64,000 bases of DNA, taken from the NCBI GenBank assembly GCA_029259845.1, contig JAJDEI010000299.1, positions 1 to 64,000 on the forward strand. The letters are read 5' to 3'. This DNA is from Planctomycetaceae bacterium (GTDB taxonomy: Bacteria > Planctomycetota > Planctomycetia > Planctomycetales > Planctomycetaceae). The position numbers were made by a program, and so were the translations under genes. The notes under the pieces are model-generated. The model saw only the letters and a program-made list of their open reading frames with translations. It was not told the DNA's origin and searched no databases. Shown in pieces: positions 38,361 through 48,508 of the stretch (positions are counted from its first letter, which is position 1; each line of letters opens with the position of its first letter).

Positions 38361-40006
38361 CGGCGCGTAAACTGCGGTTCGCGAAGGATTTCCAGAGCGG
38401 CCTGGATGTCATCATCGCCGTCGACGTCGAGGTCTGCCGAACCACGGTGCTTGGGCGTGTCGTCGGCCAAGGGGACTTCGACATCGGGGCGAATCCCGAT
38501 CTTACTCCAATTGTCGCCGTTGGGGGAGTAAAACTTGGCGGTGGTGATCCGCATCCCGGTGGCCCAGGCTCCCGGATAGATGGTTTGCACGGACCACTTG
38601 CCGAACGACTGTCGGCCGACGATTTGGCCCCGCTGATGGTCGCGGATCGCGCCGGCGACGATTTCGCTTGCACTCGCGCTGCCGCCGTCAATCAGCAACA
38701 CCAGGGGCATGTCCCAGGTGCCGATGCGATTGGCTGAGTAGCTGAGGTTCTGGTCAATGTTCCTGCCGCGTGTCGACACGATGCGGCCCTCGGAAATGAA
38801 CCGGTCGGACACTTGGACAGCCGCCGAAAGCAGCCCCCCGGGATTGCCGCGAACGTCCCAGATTAAGGCCCGCAGTCCCTGCTGGGACAGCCCCGCCATG
38901 GCGGCATCCAACTCGTCAGGCGAGCCTTTCTGGAAGCCGGTCATGCGGATGTACCCGATCCCGCGCTCGTCATCGATGATTTGGGCGATCGGAATGCTGT
39001 CGACTTGCACCGCCCGCCTCGTGCAGACGACCGTGTGAACCAGTGACCGCGGGCCGGACTGGATGCCCAGCCGGACACGGGAGCCAGCGGTGCCGGTCAG
39101 CAGTCCGGCCGCTTCGTCGGTGCTCATGTTGCGGCAGTCGGTGCCGTCGATTTCGACAATGAATTCGCCCGCTTTGAGGCCGTTCTCATACGCGGGGCTT
39201 TTGGGGAGGACGTCGGCCAGCAGCATGCCGTTGCCCGCTTCCGCTTCCATGACGATGCCGATGCCGACAAACTCGCCGTCAATGTTGTTGTTGAGATCGC
39301 GATAGCGGCCGGGTGTGAGGAAGCTGCTGTAATCGTCCAGCCCGTTGCAACCGCCGAACGTGTACTCCATCACGACCGCGTTGGGGCTGAGGCCGACCAG
39401 CTGATTGGCACGGTCGGCGACCTTGCGAATCATCTCGTGGGCTTCGGACCGGGAGCGGAGCCGCTTGTTCCAGTACTCCTCCCGGAGGACGTCGCGCATT
39501 TCCTGAATCTGCTCCCGGTCGGCACCGAAAGCGTTGCGCTTCAGGAAGCGGTCATTCGCCAAGCTCAGCCAGAGGCTCTCTGTGCCGTGAGCGACGAACC
39601 ATGTGGTGGTGATCGGGTTGACGTACTGGTCCCGGACCTGGTCCAGGACACTATCGAACAGGGCGAACGCCTGGGCGTTGGATAGCGCGAGCAACTCGTC
39701 GCGGAACGAGACGTCCTCGTAACGCCGGTCGATCCCGAAGTGGAACTTCGACCGCCGCAAACCATATTGCAGATAATCGTTGTCGGGCCACTCCTTGACC
39801 GCTTGCTTGTAATGCTTGATCGCATCCCGCCACTGGCGGGACCGTTCCAGTTCCACTCCTGTGTCGATCGCCTGACGGGCGACCGGTCTCGATGAATCCG
39901 GTGGCTCAGCAGAAACGCTGACCAGGGCCGAGATGCTGACAAGGACAATGCTTGCGATGAACGCGGTGCGCATCCTTGTGCGGCGCTCGAGACCAAAACT
40001 TGACAT
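38357..40006 (-). CDS. S41 family C-terminal processing protease with PDZ domain
   Basis: A 549-residue exported protease. The N-terminus (MRTAFIASIVLVSISALVSVSA within residues 12-33) is a signal segment; a TPR-like helical region and an S41 pro-domain follow, then a PDZ domain near residues 240-340 with GVGIVMEAEAGNGMLLADV and AGEFIVEIDG. The catalytic Ser is in DGGSASASEIV (around residue 443) and the Lys in RQSFGKWSVQ, so the Ser-Lys dyad is complete. Family members trim C-termini of exported proteins in the periplasm. The start at 40006 or an internal Met12 is uncertain. The gene is coupled to the WD40-like gene. Confidence 0.9.
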   Translation of the reverse strand: MSSFGLERRTRMRTAFIASIVLVSISALVSVSAEPPDSSRPVARQAIDTGVELERSRQWRDAIKHYKQAVKEWPDNDYLQYGLRRSKFHFGIDRRYEDVSFRDELLALSNAQAFALFDSVLDQVRDQYVNPITTTWFVAHGTESLWLSLANDRFLKRNAFGADREQIQEMRDVLREEYWNKRLRSRSEAHEMIRKVADRANQLVGLSPNAVVMEYTFGGCNGLDDYSSFLTPGRYRDLNNNIDGEFVGIGIVMEAEAGNGMLLADVLPKSPAYENGLKAGEFIVEIDGTDCRNMSTDEAAGLLTGTAGSRVRLGIQSGPRSLVHTVVCTRRAVQVDSIPIAQIIDDERGIGYIRMTGFQKGSPDELDAAMAGLSQQGLRALIWDVRGNPGGLLSAAVQVSDRFISEGRIVSTRGRNIDQNLSYSANRIGTWDMPLVLLIDGGSASASEIVAGAIRDHQRGQIVGRQSFGKWSVQTIYPGAWATGMRITTAKFYSPNGDNWSKIGIRPDVEVPLADDTPKHRGSADLDVDGDDDIQAALEILREPQFTRR

Positions 40007-40706
40007 GTTTCCCCCTCAGTCAGATGACGAGCATCACAACGAACCGGCTGCCGGCGAAAAACCGCCCCAGCGATCTGCGATGCTCACTTGCCGTCCCGGG
40101 ACGCGCCGCTCGTCGCACTGACCGGTTGGCCCCAACCGGATGGCCCCAATTCGGTGCCGCAAACGTCGTGCTGACGTCGTGCGGGTTCGCGACTTTTTGC
40201 GTGTCGTACCGGAATGACGTAACAATTCAACATAGGCCACGATGCGCTTCCGGTCAATTTCCCGCAAGGCTGCGACTGCAGCCTTTCTGGCTGCGATGCC
40301 GATCTTCGACGAAATCGTCCCAGTCGTGCGGACAGGGCGGAGTTCGGCTGTTACGGAAACCCTCCCGGTCCGGCGGGGCGAAGCGCCTGAGCAGCCGAAA
40401 GCGACCAGTGCCTCGCCGGGTCATGCCGGTTCATCGGGATTTCGCGACAAATCCTGTCGCGGCGATGGTCCCTGATCCGAGACATCAGGTGTCCGGCAGA
40501 ACCTTCCCGCCTGAAGCGCGCGGCGGTTCCTGCGGGTGGGCAGCAGTATTCGCCGAAACTCGTCCAATCGACGACCGATGTCTCGCCCGGATGCTGCCGC
40601 TGACGCACGGCCTCTTGACGACGGCACTTCCCTCCTGTTATTTGACGCCGCCTTGACTCGTTGTCTCCGCGACCTCGATACATATGCGCGCTCCCGGACA
40701 ATCGCC
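40007..40706. other. gap between divergent genes, no gene seen
   Basis: About 700 bases between the S41 protease start and the DUF6268 barrel start. Frames in it (for example 40242-40475) lack any recognisable feature. Promoters for both genes should lie here. Confidence 0.4.
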
Positions 40707-41993
40707 ATGACCGGAACGATCTGCTTCGGCGTCAAGACGATCCGGTCCGTCCTGGCCTCGCTTGCACTCTGCACGCTGGTCGAGGTTGTCCTCGGTCCGA
40801 CCCTGGCGGTGGGCCAATCGGGGCAGGCGGTCTCAGCGGGCGGTTTTTCGGACGACGGCTTCTCGGCCGCGCTCTCGGACGAGTTGCCGCCCGCCCAGTA
40901 TGGGACGTATCAGTACATCGGTCCGCCGTCGAAGTCGCGGCTTGATCGCGGCTTCCAGTACATCGACCCCGCATCGGCCGGCACGCAGGCAGATGGCGCA
41001 GCGACACGCGGCGCACCGGCGGCAACCACGCCGCGCGAACATCCGTTCGGAACATCCGCGCCGACAGCGTGGGGCCATGCGGATCTCCAGCAAGTCCAGT
41101 ATCCGCTGATGGATGAGACTCCGGACGACCTCAACGAACTGGACCGTCGTACGGCTGCATCGCCGCGCGATCCGCGCTTCATGGCACCGATCGTCACTTC
41201 CCCGGTCCAAACGCCCGCCGCTCCTTCCGATGGTCTCGGCTTGCAGACGCAGTTCCTCGGCGACGTGACCCATGTCATCGGCAGCGGCAACAGCCTCGGC
41301 ATCACGACGTTGACGGCGCGCGCCGTCCTGGAGACGCCTCGCCTGCCCGGCGTATCGCTGCGTCCCATTTTCGGCTGGCATTTCTTGAACGGCCCGCGGC
41401 GGACCGACCTTCCCGGCCAACTCTACGATGCGTCGATCGAGGCTCGCATGTATTGGCCCTTCAGCGAGCGCATCATCGGCGAGTTCGCGCTCTCCCCCGG
41501 CGTGTACAGCGACTTTAACAACACCAGCGGCGACGCCCTGCGGATTGTCGGCCGCGCCGTCGGCTACTATCGTTGGTCGCCCGACCTGCGCCTTGCTGCC
41601 GGAGCCACGTACCTCGACCGCGAGGACGTCCGCGCGCTTCCCATCGCCGGCGTCATCTGGACACCGACTCCTGACGATCAGCTCACGCTGCTGTTCCCTC
41701 AGCCGCGGATTGCCCATCGCTATCGGAAGGATGCCGACCACGAGCGTTGGGTCTACCTTTCCGGCGAATTCGGAGGAGGAAGCTGGGCTATCCAGCGGGC
41801 CAGCGGACGGGACGACATCGTCAGCTACCGCGACTGGCGGCTGATCACGGGCATCGAATTCAAGTACACCGACAAGACCAGTTGGCGCATCGAGGGGGGG
41901 TACGTCTTCAGCCGCGAATTGGAGTACACCTCGAACATCGGGAACTATCAGCTCGGCGACACCAGCATGATCCGCGCAGCCTTTGTGTACTGA
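40707..41993 (+). CDS. outer-membrane beta-barrel protein, DUF6268-like
   Basis: A 428-residue exported protein. From ATG 40707 the N-terminus, TIRSVLASLALCTLVEVVLG, is a signal peptide. A 150-residue linker rich in Pro, Ala and Thr precedes the C-terminal half, where amphipathic strands alternate: ASIEARMYWPFSERIIGEFA, VGYYRWSPDLRLAAGATYLD, WRIEGGYVFSRELEY, ending in AAFVY with a terminal aromatic. This is the pattern of DUF6268-type planctomycete barrels. The longer frame from 40536 has no signal peptide and is rejected. The role is not known. Confidence 0.75.
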   Translation: MTGTICFGVKTIRSVLASLALCTLVEVVLGPTLAVGQSGQAVSAGGFSDDGFSAALSDELPPAQYGTYQYIGPPSKSRLDRGFQYIDPASAGTQADGAATRGAPAATTPREHPFGTSAPTAWGHADLQQVQYPLMDETPDDLNELDRRTAASPRDPRFMAPIVTSPVQTPAAPSDGLGLQTQFLGDVTHVIGSGNSLGITTLTARAVLETPRLPGVSLRPIFGWHFLNGPRRTDLPGQLYDASIEARMYWPFSERIIGEFALSPGVYSDFNNTSGDALRIVGRAVGYYRWSPDLRLAAGATYLDREDVRALPIAGVIWTPTPDDQLTLLFPQPRIAHRYRKDADHERWVYLSGEFGGGSWAIQRASGRDDIVSYRDWRLITGIEFKYTDKTSWRIEGGYVFSRELEYTSNIGNYQLGDTSMIRAAFVY

Positions 41994-42014
41994 CGACGCG
42001 GCTGCGGCGATGCA

Positions 42015-43412
42015 TCAGATGCGGACGTAGTATCGCTGCCTGTGCATCCAGTAGAGCATCAGCCAGAAGACGATGAACGTCGCCGTCGGCATGATCAGCC
42101 GCCCGTACATGTCGTCCGCCAGCGCGTCTGCCCCGAACAGGGTTTGCAAGACGCCGGTCAGATGAATGGACACGACTTTGCTCTTTGTCCAACCGCCGAT
42201 GAGCTGCCCCATCAGGTAAATCGCGATGGAATTCATGCCGACGACCGTCAAAGGAAACGCCAGTTTCCGCAGCGGAAAAATGTCGAACAGGACATAAAAT
42301 GCCGCCAGCAGGCTGATGACATAGGCTCCGCTGAACAACACCCATGAGGGCGTCCAGATTCGCTTGACGATGGGACAGAAAAACTCATCCGCCAGCAGGC
42401 CCAGCACCAAACAGCCCGCTGCCCAGCCCAGGAGAATGCCGGCCGTCCGCCACGGTTTGCGTCGCATCAACAGTAATTGGCCACAAAGGATGCCCAACAG
42501 CGTCGTGCCGATCGACGGAATGAAGTTGAGCGTTTGATACCCGCCACTGTTAAACGCGAACGCTTGCGGATTGTCGAAGAACCACTGTCGCACCAAATCC
42601 GGCGCCCACGACTCCGCGTCGCGCGTCGCTCCGACAGCCGCCAAATCTTCATCGCTGGGGTTCCGCAGCAGGTTGAGGAACCAGACATCAAACGCATGCG
42701 CGGCGTTGCCATTCTTCGACCACGGAGCGAACTTACCGGTGTAAACTTCGCCGCGGTCTGCGCTCGCGTTCACGGCAGCGAAATCATACCCCTCCGGCGG
42801 AGCATACTGCGCGACGAACAGGCCGTATCCGATCAGAATCCCTCCCAGGGCGGACCACTGCACCCACTGCCGCCGGCCCAACAGAAGATACGCAAAGAAG
42901 TACCCGAGTCCGATCTGCGCCAGCACGTTGGGGAAGATCCAGTTCGTGCGTTCTGACCCTTGGGAATACAGAAACACGCCCAGCAGGACGAGCACGATCG
43001 CCCGCCGCAGCGCATGGGCGAGACGTCTCCACCTGTTTTGCCCCGTCGCTTCCCGACGCGCGTAAGAGAACGGCATCGCCACGCCGACCATGAACATAAA
43101 CGCCGGCTGAATCAAATCCCAGAACGAAACTCCCGTCAGTCCGAACCGGCTGCTCCAGTCCGGATGCTCAAAGTAGAAGCCGAGTTGCTCCCAAAAGACG
43201 CGGCTTTGCGATTCCCAGACCGGGGCGTCTTCCGGCAGCGATGCGAAACGATGAATGCCGAATCCGCTCGCCGCCAGCATCGTCATGATGAAGCCGCGAT
43301 ACGCATCCAGAGAGACCAAACGGCCCCCGCGCGACCGTGTGGCCTCTCCGCCTCCGGGCGCGGTACCGGTTGCATTTGCCGCTGCCCGATCCAACGCATA
43401 CGTCTCCGACAT
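42015..43412 (-). CDS. NagX/DUF5009-like membrane acyltransferase
   Basis: A 465-residue protein with about ten membrane segments, starting with RLVSLDAYRGFIMTMLAASG, the conserved LDxxRG N-terminus of heparan-alpha-glucosaminide N-acetyltransferase-like proteins. Further matches are FWDLIQPAFMFMVGVAMPFSY and the C-terminal VVGMNSIAIYLMGQLIGGW. These enzymes acetylate amino sugars across the membrane. The start at 43412 (MSETYALDRAA) is preferred over the longer frame to 43541. It ends 21 bases from the convergent barrel gene. Confidence 0.85.
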   Translation of the reverse strand: MSETYALDRAAANATGTAPGGGEATRSRGGRLVSLDAYRGFIMTMLAASGFGIHRFASLPEDAPVWESQSRVFWEQLGFYFEHPDWSSRFGLTGVSFWDLIQPAFMFMVGVAMPFSYARREATGQNRWRRLAHALRRAIVLVLLGVFLYSQGSERTNWIFPNVLAQIGLGYFFAYLLLGRRQWVQWSALGGILIGYGLFVAQYAPPEGYDFAAVNASADRGEVYTGKFAPWSKNGNAAHAFDVWFLNLLRNPSDEDLAAVGATRDAESWAPDLVRQWFFDNPQAFAFNSGGYQTLNFIPSIGTTLLGILCGQLLLMRRKPWRTAGILLGWAAGCLVLGLLADEFFCPIVKRIWTPSWVLFSGAYVISLLAAFYVLFDIFPLRKLAFPLTVVGMNSIAIYLMGQLIGGWTKSKVVSIHLTGVLQTLFGADALADDMYGRLIMPTATFIVFWLMLYWMHRQRYYVRI

Positions 43413-43775
43413 GCCGTTGCCCCTGTCGCTTCTGTTTGCCTTCCCGTCAACGGTTCCCAGCATACCCCTCTCCGGACGCCCGTGCCAGCACCTCAAGGCG
43501 ACCGATCGGCCTGTTGCAATCGGCCCGTCCGCTGGTAGCATTCAACGAGGCGGAACGGAAGAGGAGCATTGTCGCAGGCTGGTGCCAATCGGCCGACATC
43601 GGAGGCCCGCCCCCCAAGCCGTTGTCCGAATCGCTTGCGGATAAGCCCCTCCCCTTGCCGCACCTACGTCTGATGCGATGCGCAAGACCACAGGCGATCC
43701 TGTCCGTTCATGGCCCTGCGCGCTCATCAGGAAATCGAAACAAATCAAATCACGATCAGATTGAAAGAGACTGGC

Positions 43776-44741
43776 ATGCGTTACCTCTCAAGCCGTTCCG
43801 TTTGGCACGCGGCAATTGCGTTGGCGACGGTTTTTCTGGTCCACAACCACGCAATCGCGGAGGAAGAGAAGGACGGGACGCGTTACCTCATCATCCACGC
43901 CGATGATGCGGGCATGTCACATTCGGTGAACGCGGCAACCATCGACTCGATGACCAAAGGGGCCGTCTCCTCAGCGAGCATCATGGTGCCCTGCCCGTGG
44001 TTTCCGGAATTCGCCGCTTATGCCAAGGAGCACCCCGAGTTGGACTACGGCATCCACCTCACGCTCAACGCCGAATGGAAATACTACCGCTGGGGACCGG
44101 TCTCTCCCCGCGACCAGGTTCCCAGTCTCGTCGACAAGGACGGCCACCTCTGGGACAACATTCAGCAAGTGGCCGCGAACGTCAAAGCCAACGAAGTGGA
44201 AACCGAACTACGGGCGCAAATTGACCGGGCGAAAGAATTCGGAGTCCCGCTGACCCATCTCGATACGCACATGGGAGCAGTCATCAGCCGTCCGGACCTG
44301 CTGGAAATCTACGTCAACCTGGGGATCGAGTACGACCTGCCCGTGATGTTTGTCCGCACCTTCAGCGCCGAGGTCGCCAAGGAGTACCCGGCCCTGCTCG
44401 AGAAATCGGACGATTTGGTCCGCGTCCTCGATCGTCAGGGATACCCGATTCTCAATAGCATCGCCCAGTTTTATGGCGGCGACACCCACGAGGAGCGAAA
44501 GAGCAACTACCTCCGCACGATTCGCGATCTCAAACCGGGCGTCACGCAACTCATCATTCACTGCGGGTACGACAACGAGGAACTGCGGCACATCACCAGT
44601 TCTTCCGAGCGCCGCGACGGCGACCGCCGCATCTTCACCGATCCGGTCGTGATGGCGGAACTCAAGAATCTGGGGATCGAAGTCATCTCCTGGAAGCAGT
44701 TCCGCCAGATGAACGGGCACGCCGTCCAAACAGCCGACTGA
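43776..44741 (+). CDS. ChbG/YdjC-like carbohydrate deacetylase, exported
   Basis: A 321-residue protein with a signal peptide (ALATVFLVHNHAIA) and a deacetylase fold: metal site in YLIIHADDAGMS, YGIHLTLNAEW with a conserved His, THLDTHMGAV, and a C-terminal IHCGYDNEEL segment. ChbG and relatives remove acetyl groups from N-acetyl sugars such as chitobiose. Here export suggests a periplasmic role, which fits the neighbouring acyltransferase that also handles amino sugars. ATG 43776 is chosen over the frame from 43710. Confidence 0.85.
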   Translation: MRYLSSRSVWHAAIALATVFLVHNHAIAEEEKDGTRYLIIHADDAGMSHSVNAATIDSMTKGAVSSASIMVPCPWFPEFAAYAKEHPELDYGIHLTLNAEWKYYRWGPVSPRDQVPSLVDKDGHLWDNIQQVAANVKANEVETELRAQIDRAKEFGVPLTHLDTHMGAVISRPDLLEIYVNLGIEYDLPVMFVRTFSAEVAKEYPALLEKSDDLVRVLDRQGYPILNSIAQFYGGDTHEERKSNYLRTIRDLKPGVTQLIIHCGYDNEELRHITSSSERRDGDRRIFTDPVVMAELKNLGIEVISWKQFRQMNGHAVQTAD

Positions 44742-44850
44742 CCCGGTTGTGATCGCGGATTCCGGTCCTCGGTTCCCGAACTCCGTGCATGCTCATTCGG
44801 GCACCGCACCCTGATCACGGCGACCCAAGATTCACGGATGAGACAAGCCC

Positions 44851-46791
44851 ATGCCTGCTGCCACAAAATCCAAGCCGTCTTCCCACTCGAAATCTTATGT
44901 CGCTGATGACATCGAGGTTCTCGAAGGCCTCGAACCGGTTCGGCGGCGGCCGTCGATGTATATCGGCGGCGTCGACACACGGGGGTTGCACCATCTCGTG
45001 TGGGAGATCGTCGACAACTCGGTCGACGAGTTTCTCGCCGGAGAAGCAGACCAGATCAAGGTCACACTCCATAAGGACGGCACTTCCATCACCGTCGAGG
45101 ACAACGGCCGCGGCATCCCGGTCGACAGGCACAAAAAACTGAAAAAGTCGGCCCTCGAAGTCATCCTCACCACGCTGCACGCTGGCGGCAAGTTCTCGAA
45201 CAAAAACTACGCCCGCAGCGGCGGCCTGCACGGCGTCGGCTCCTCCGTCGTCAATGCCCTGTCGAGCGAGATGGTCGCCACGGTCCATCGCGGCGGGCAC
45301 GAATGGACGCAGCGCTACAAGCGCGGCAAGCCGACCACCCCGGTTAAGAAGGTCAAACCGTTCCGCGGGCATGGGACGATCATCCACTTCCGGCCGGACG
45401 ACGACATCTTCCGCCGCGTGCATTTTCATGCCGACACCATCCGGCAGCACCTGGAGGATATCTCCTACATCCATGCCGGGCTCAAGATCACATTCGTCGA
45501 TGAGGCCAAAGGGGAGCGGTACGAACTGGCTCACCCCGACGGCATCAAAGCCTATCTCGACAAACTGATCGCCGACGAAAGCAAAAAGGTCGTCCACGAG
45601 CAGCGCTTCGCCGCGGAAAAAGACGAAAAGGCGGTGCGGGTGGAAGTCGTCCTCAAGTGGACCGAGGCAATCGACGAGCAACTGAGGAGTTACGTCAACG
45701 GCATTCGCACACGGGCCGGCGGCACCCACGAAAGCGGGCTGCGGTCCGGCATCGCGCGGGCCGTTAAGAACTACATGGATGTCCACAACATCAAGCAAAA
45801 GGGCCTGTCGATCACCCCCGACGACATCCGCGAAGGGGTCGTCGGCATCCTGTCGGCCTTCCATCCGGAGCCCATGTTTCAGGGGCAAACCAAGGACAAG
45901 CTCAACAACCCGGAGATGAGCTCACTCGTCGAGGGGGTCGTCCGCCCCACGCTGGAGACATGGCTCAACAACAATCCCTCGCTGGCGGACGCCATCATCG
46001 GCCGCATCATTCTGGCGGCCCGCGCGCGGCTCGCCAGCCGGGAGGCGGTCAGTGAAGTCCGCCGCAAAACGCCCGGCTCCCGCAAAACAAATCTCCCCGG
46101 CAAGCTGCTTGACTGCCGATCGAATGATGCGGGCAAATCGGAACTGTTCATCGTCGAAGGAGACTCCGCCGGAGGCACCGCTGCCGCCGGTCGCGACTCG
46201 CTCACCCAGGCAGTGCTGCCGCTGCGGGGGAAAATCCTCAACACCGAGTCACTCGCGCTCGCAAGGATTCTGCAGAACAACGAGATCAAAGACCTCGTGC
46301 AAGCGCTGGGCACGGGCATCGGCCCGAACTTCGATCCGCATCTCATCCGCTACAACCGCATCATCCTGTTGATGGACGCCGACAGCGACGGCTATCACAT
46401 CAGCACGCTGCTGTTGACGTTCTTTTTCCGGCACATGCGGGATTTGATCCAGCAGGGGCGGCTGTTCCTCGCGCAGCCGCCGCTGTATCGCATCACCGTC
46501 GGAAAGCAAAGCTGGTATGCCGGCGACGACCGGGACCGCGACGAGATCCTCGCCTCGCTTCCGGCCAATCGCACGCCAGACATTCAGCGGTTCAAAGGCC
46601 TCGGCGAGATGAATGCCATACAACTCCAGGAGACCACGCTCGACCCTAAAACCCGCACGCTGCTCCGCGTGGACATCGACAGCGTGCTCGCCGCCGACGA
46701 AACCTTCAGCCAACTCCTCGGCAAAGACCCCGCCGAGCGCTACCGCGTGATCATGGAACAGGCGAGCGAAATCGACGATCTCGACGTGTGA
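44851..46791 (+). CDS. type IIA topoisomerase subunit B (ParE/GyrB-like)
   Basis: A 646-residue GHKL ATPase subunit. ATP site: NSVDEFLAGEAD and the conserved EDNGRGIPVD; lid GGLHGVGSSVVNALS; Toprim EGDSAGGTAAAGRD near residue 430; and DADSDGYHISTLLLTFFFRHM, where the residue pattern is closer to ParE-type than GyrB. The C-terminal domain has FKGLGEMNA. No A subunit gene is next to it, and planctomycetes usually carry a separate gyrB, so this could be a paralogue. It would cooperate with ParC/GyrA to decatenate or supercoil DNA. A short stretch of palindromes follows. Confidence 0.9.
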   Translation: MPAATKSKPSSHSKSYVADDIEVLEGLEPVRRRPSMYIGGVDTRGLHHLVWEIVDNSVDEFLAGEADQIKVTLHKDGTSITVEDNGRGIPVDRHKKLKKSALEVILTTLHAGGKFSNKNYARSGGLHGVGSSVVNALSSEMVATVHRGGHEWTQRYKRGKPTTPVKKVKPFRGHGTIIHFRPDDDIFRRVHFHADTIRQHLEDISYIHAGLKITFVDEAKGERYELAHPDGIKAYLDKLIADESKKVVHEQRFAAEKDEKAVRVEVVLKWTEAIDEQLRSYVNGIRTRAGGTHESGLRSGIARAVKNYMDVHNIKQKGLSITPDDIREGVVGILSAFHPEPMFQGQTKDKLNNPEMSSLVEGVVRPTLETWLNNNPSLADAIIGRIILAARARLASREAVSEVRRKTPGSRKTNLPGKLLDCRSNDAGKSELFIVEGDSAGGTAAAGRDSLTQAVLPLRGKILNTESLALARILQNNEIKDLVQALGTGIGPNFDPHLIRYNRIILLMDADSDGYHISTLLLTFFFRHMRDLIQQGRLFLAQPPLYRITVGKQSWYAGDDRDRDEILASLPANRTPDIQRFKGLGEMNAIQLQETTLDPKTRTLLRVDIDSVLAADETFSQLLGKDPAERYRVIMEQASEIDDLDV

Positions 46792-46853
46792 CGTTGGAAT
46801 CCAGCTTTCAGGCTGACTCGGACCGGCGGAAGCCCGAACCCCAGCAGTTCCCT

Positions 46854-46903
46854 CGTTCCCAAGCTCCGGCTTGGGAACGCACTTTCGAGAAACTCCGTTT
46901 CTC
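46854..46903. repeat. paired intergenic hairpins
   Basis: Two perfect hairpins: 46854-46864 pairs with 46869-46879 (11 bases), and a shorter one at 46887-46903 (6-base arms). Located between convergent topoisomerase and nucleoside transporter genes. Confidence 0.8.
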
Positions 46904-47007
46904 GTCGCCGCACTTTTCGTCCCCGCGCAATGTCTCGCGACTGCGTGACCGCGTGACCGTTCGCGAAGCAAAGCTTTCGGGGAGGTGCGTTCCCGATCCG
47001 GAGCCAA

Positions 47008-47079
47008 GTAGGGTGGGCTTCGCCCACCTCGCAAGATCTGGGCGTCGCTCTCTGTTGTGGTGGGCACAGCCCACCCTAC
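47008..47079. repeat. inverted repeat between convergent genes
   Basis: Arms 47008-47018 and 47069-47079 (11 bases, GTAGGGTGGGC and its complement) enclose a smaller stem. It ends 8 bases from the nucleoside transporter stop. Confidence 0.8.
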
Positions 47080-47086
47080 GCGGCTC

Positions 47087-48331
47087 TTACACCAGCACGC
47101 CGGCGATGCAGGCGGTCATGCAGCAGGCGAGGGTGCCGCCCAGCATGGCGCGGATGCCGAGCCGCGCGAGGTCGGCTCGGCGTTCCGGAGCGATGCCGCC
47201 GATGCCGCCGATCTGGATGCCGATCGAGCCGAAGTTCGCAAAACCGGCGAGCGCGTAGGTCATGATGATCTGCGTTCGCTCGGAGAATTGGACGGGTGAA
47301 TCCGGCTGCATCCATTCACCGAACTTCAGATAGGCGACGAACTCGGTCGCCATCATCTTGAGGCCGAGCAGCTCCCCTGCCGCGAAACAGTCCTTGCTCT
47401 CAATTCCCATCACAAACGCCAACGGTGCGAACGCGTATCCCAGCAGCTTGGCGATCGTCCATTGCTGCCCGAACCACGACCCGCACCAACCGACGGCGGC
47501 GTCCCCGATCGCGATGAGCGCCAGAAACGCGATCAGCATAGCGGCGACGTTCAGGGCCAGTTTCATCCCGTCCGTCGCTCCGACGGCGGCCGCTTCGACG
47601 ATGTTGCTCGTCGTTTTCTGGACGTCGACCTCGACTTTGCCAAGCGTGCGGGAGTGTTCGACTTCCGGCTGCATGACCTTGGCGATCAGCAGAGCCGCCG
47701 GGGCGGAGATGACCGACGCGGTCATCAGATGGCCCGCGTCGATGCCCATCCCCACGTAGGCGGCGAGCACGCCGCCGGCAATCGTCGCGAAGCCGCCCAC
47801 CATGACCGCCATCAGTTCCGACTGCGTCATGCTGCCGACATAGGGCCTGACGACGAGCGGTGCCTCTGTCTGTCCGACGAAGATATTGGCAGCCGCCGAC
47901 AGGCTCTCCGCCCCGCTCGTGCCCAAGACCTTCTGCATGGTCCACGCGAACAACGAGACCACTCGCTGCACGATCCCCAAGTGATACAGGATCGCCATCA
48001 GCGAGCTGAAGAACACAATCGTCGGCAACACCTTGAAGGCAAAGAAATGTTCCGCAAAGTTCGCTCCAAAGACGAACTCCGCGCCGACGTCGACAAAACC
48101 GAGCAGCCGGGTGAAGAAGTCGCCCATCGCCGTGAAGATGATCTTGCCGATGCGCGTTTTGAGGATGAACAGCGCGAACGCCATTTGCAGCAGCAGCCCG
48201 CCGACGACAATCCGCAGGCTGATCTTCCGCTTGTGGCTGCTCATCAGCCAGGCAAGCAACACCATCACAAACAGGCCGCAAAAACTGATGAGCCGGGGGA
48301 CGAGTTGGCCCGACAGGGTGACCTGTTCCAT
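47087..48331 (-). CDS. nupC: concentrative nucleoside transporter
   Basis: A 414-residue membrane protein of CNT type (NupC). The conserved region with GQTEAPLVVRPYV and SEL, the FATIAGGVLAAYVGMG segment, and the C-terminal TYALAGFANFGSIGIQIGG are typical of CNT proteins, which import nucleosides with sodium or protons. About nine hydrophobic segments are present. The start ATG 48331 (MEQVTLSGQLVPRL) is preferred; a longer frame to 48427 is Arg-rich and unlikely. It diverges from the AI-2E family transporter gene. Confidence 0.9.
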   Translation of the reverse strand: MEQVTLSGQLVPRLISFCGLFVMVLLAWLMSSHKRKISLRIVVGGLLLQMAFALFILKTRIGKIIFTAMGDFFTRLLGFVDVGAEFVFGANFAEHFFAFKVLPTIVFFSSLMAILYHLGIVQRVVSLFAWTMQKVLGTSGAESLSAAANIFVGQTEAPLVVRPYVGSMTQSELMAVMVGGFATIAGGVLAAYVGMGIDAGHLMTASVISAPAALLIAKVMQPEVEHSRTLGKVEVDVQKTTSNIVEAAAVGATDGMKLALNVAAMLIAFLALIAIGDAAVGWCGSWFGQQWTIAKLLGYAFAPLAFVMGIESKDCFAAGELLGLKMMATEFVAYLKFGEWMQPDSPVQFSERTQIIMTYALAGFANFGSIGIQIGGIGGIAPERRADLARLGIRAMLGGTLACCMTACIAGVLV

Positions 48332-48508
48332 GAGGGGAGCTTTCGCGTTGCGTCTGCTGTGGAGGGAAACTCGTCTTGCCTGTCGACGACGATGCCGGGG
48401 CGATTGGGCGAGCCCGCGTTCCCCCAAGATGTGGTGATCCGCTCGGTCCCAATCTTCGTTGCAAACGTTACACTGGCGTCCCGTGAGAATTCAACGAATG
48501 AGGCATCG

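Noticed and set aside
40242-40475. Possible small gene in the gap before the DUF6268 barrel.
   Set aside because: No features beyond an open frame in high-GC DNA.
47462-48508. A long plus-strand open frame that continues in frame into the AI-2E transporter gene.
   Set aside because: It is antisense to the nupC coding region, has biased Arg/Asp/His composition and no domain, and the real transporter starts at ATG 48509.
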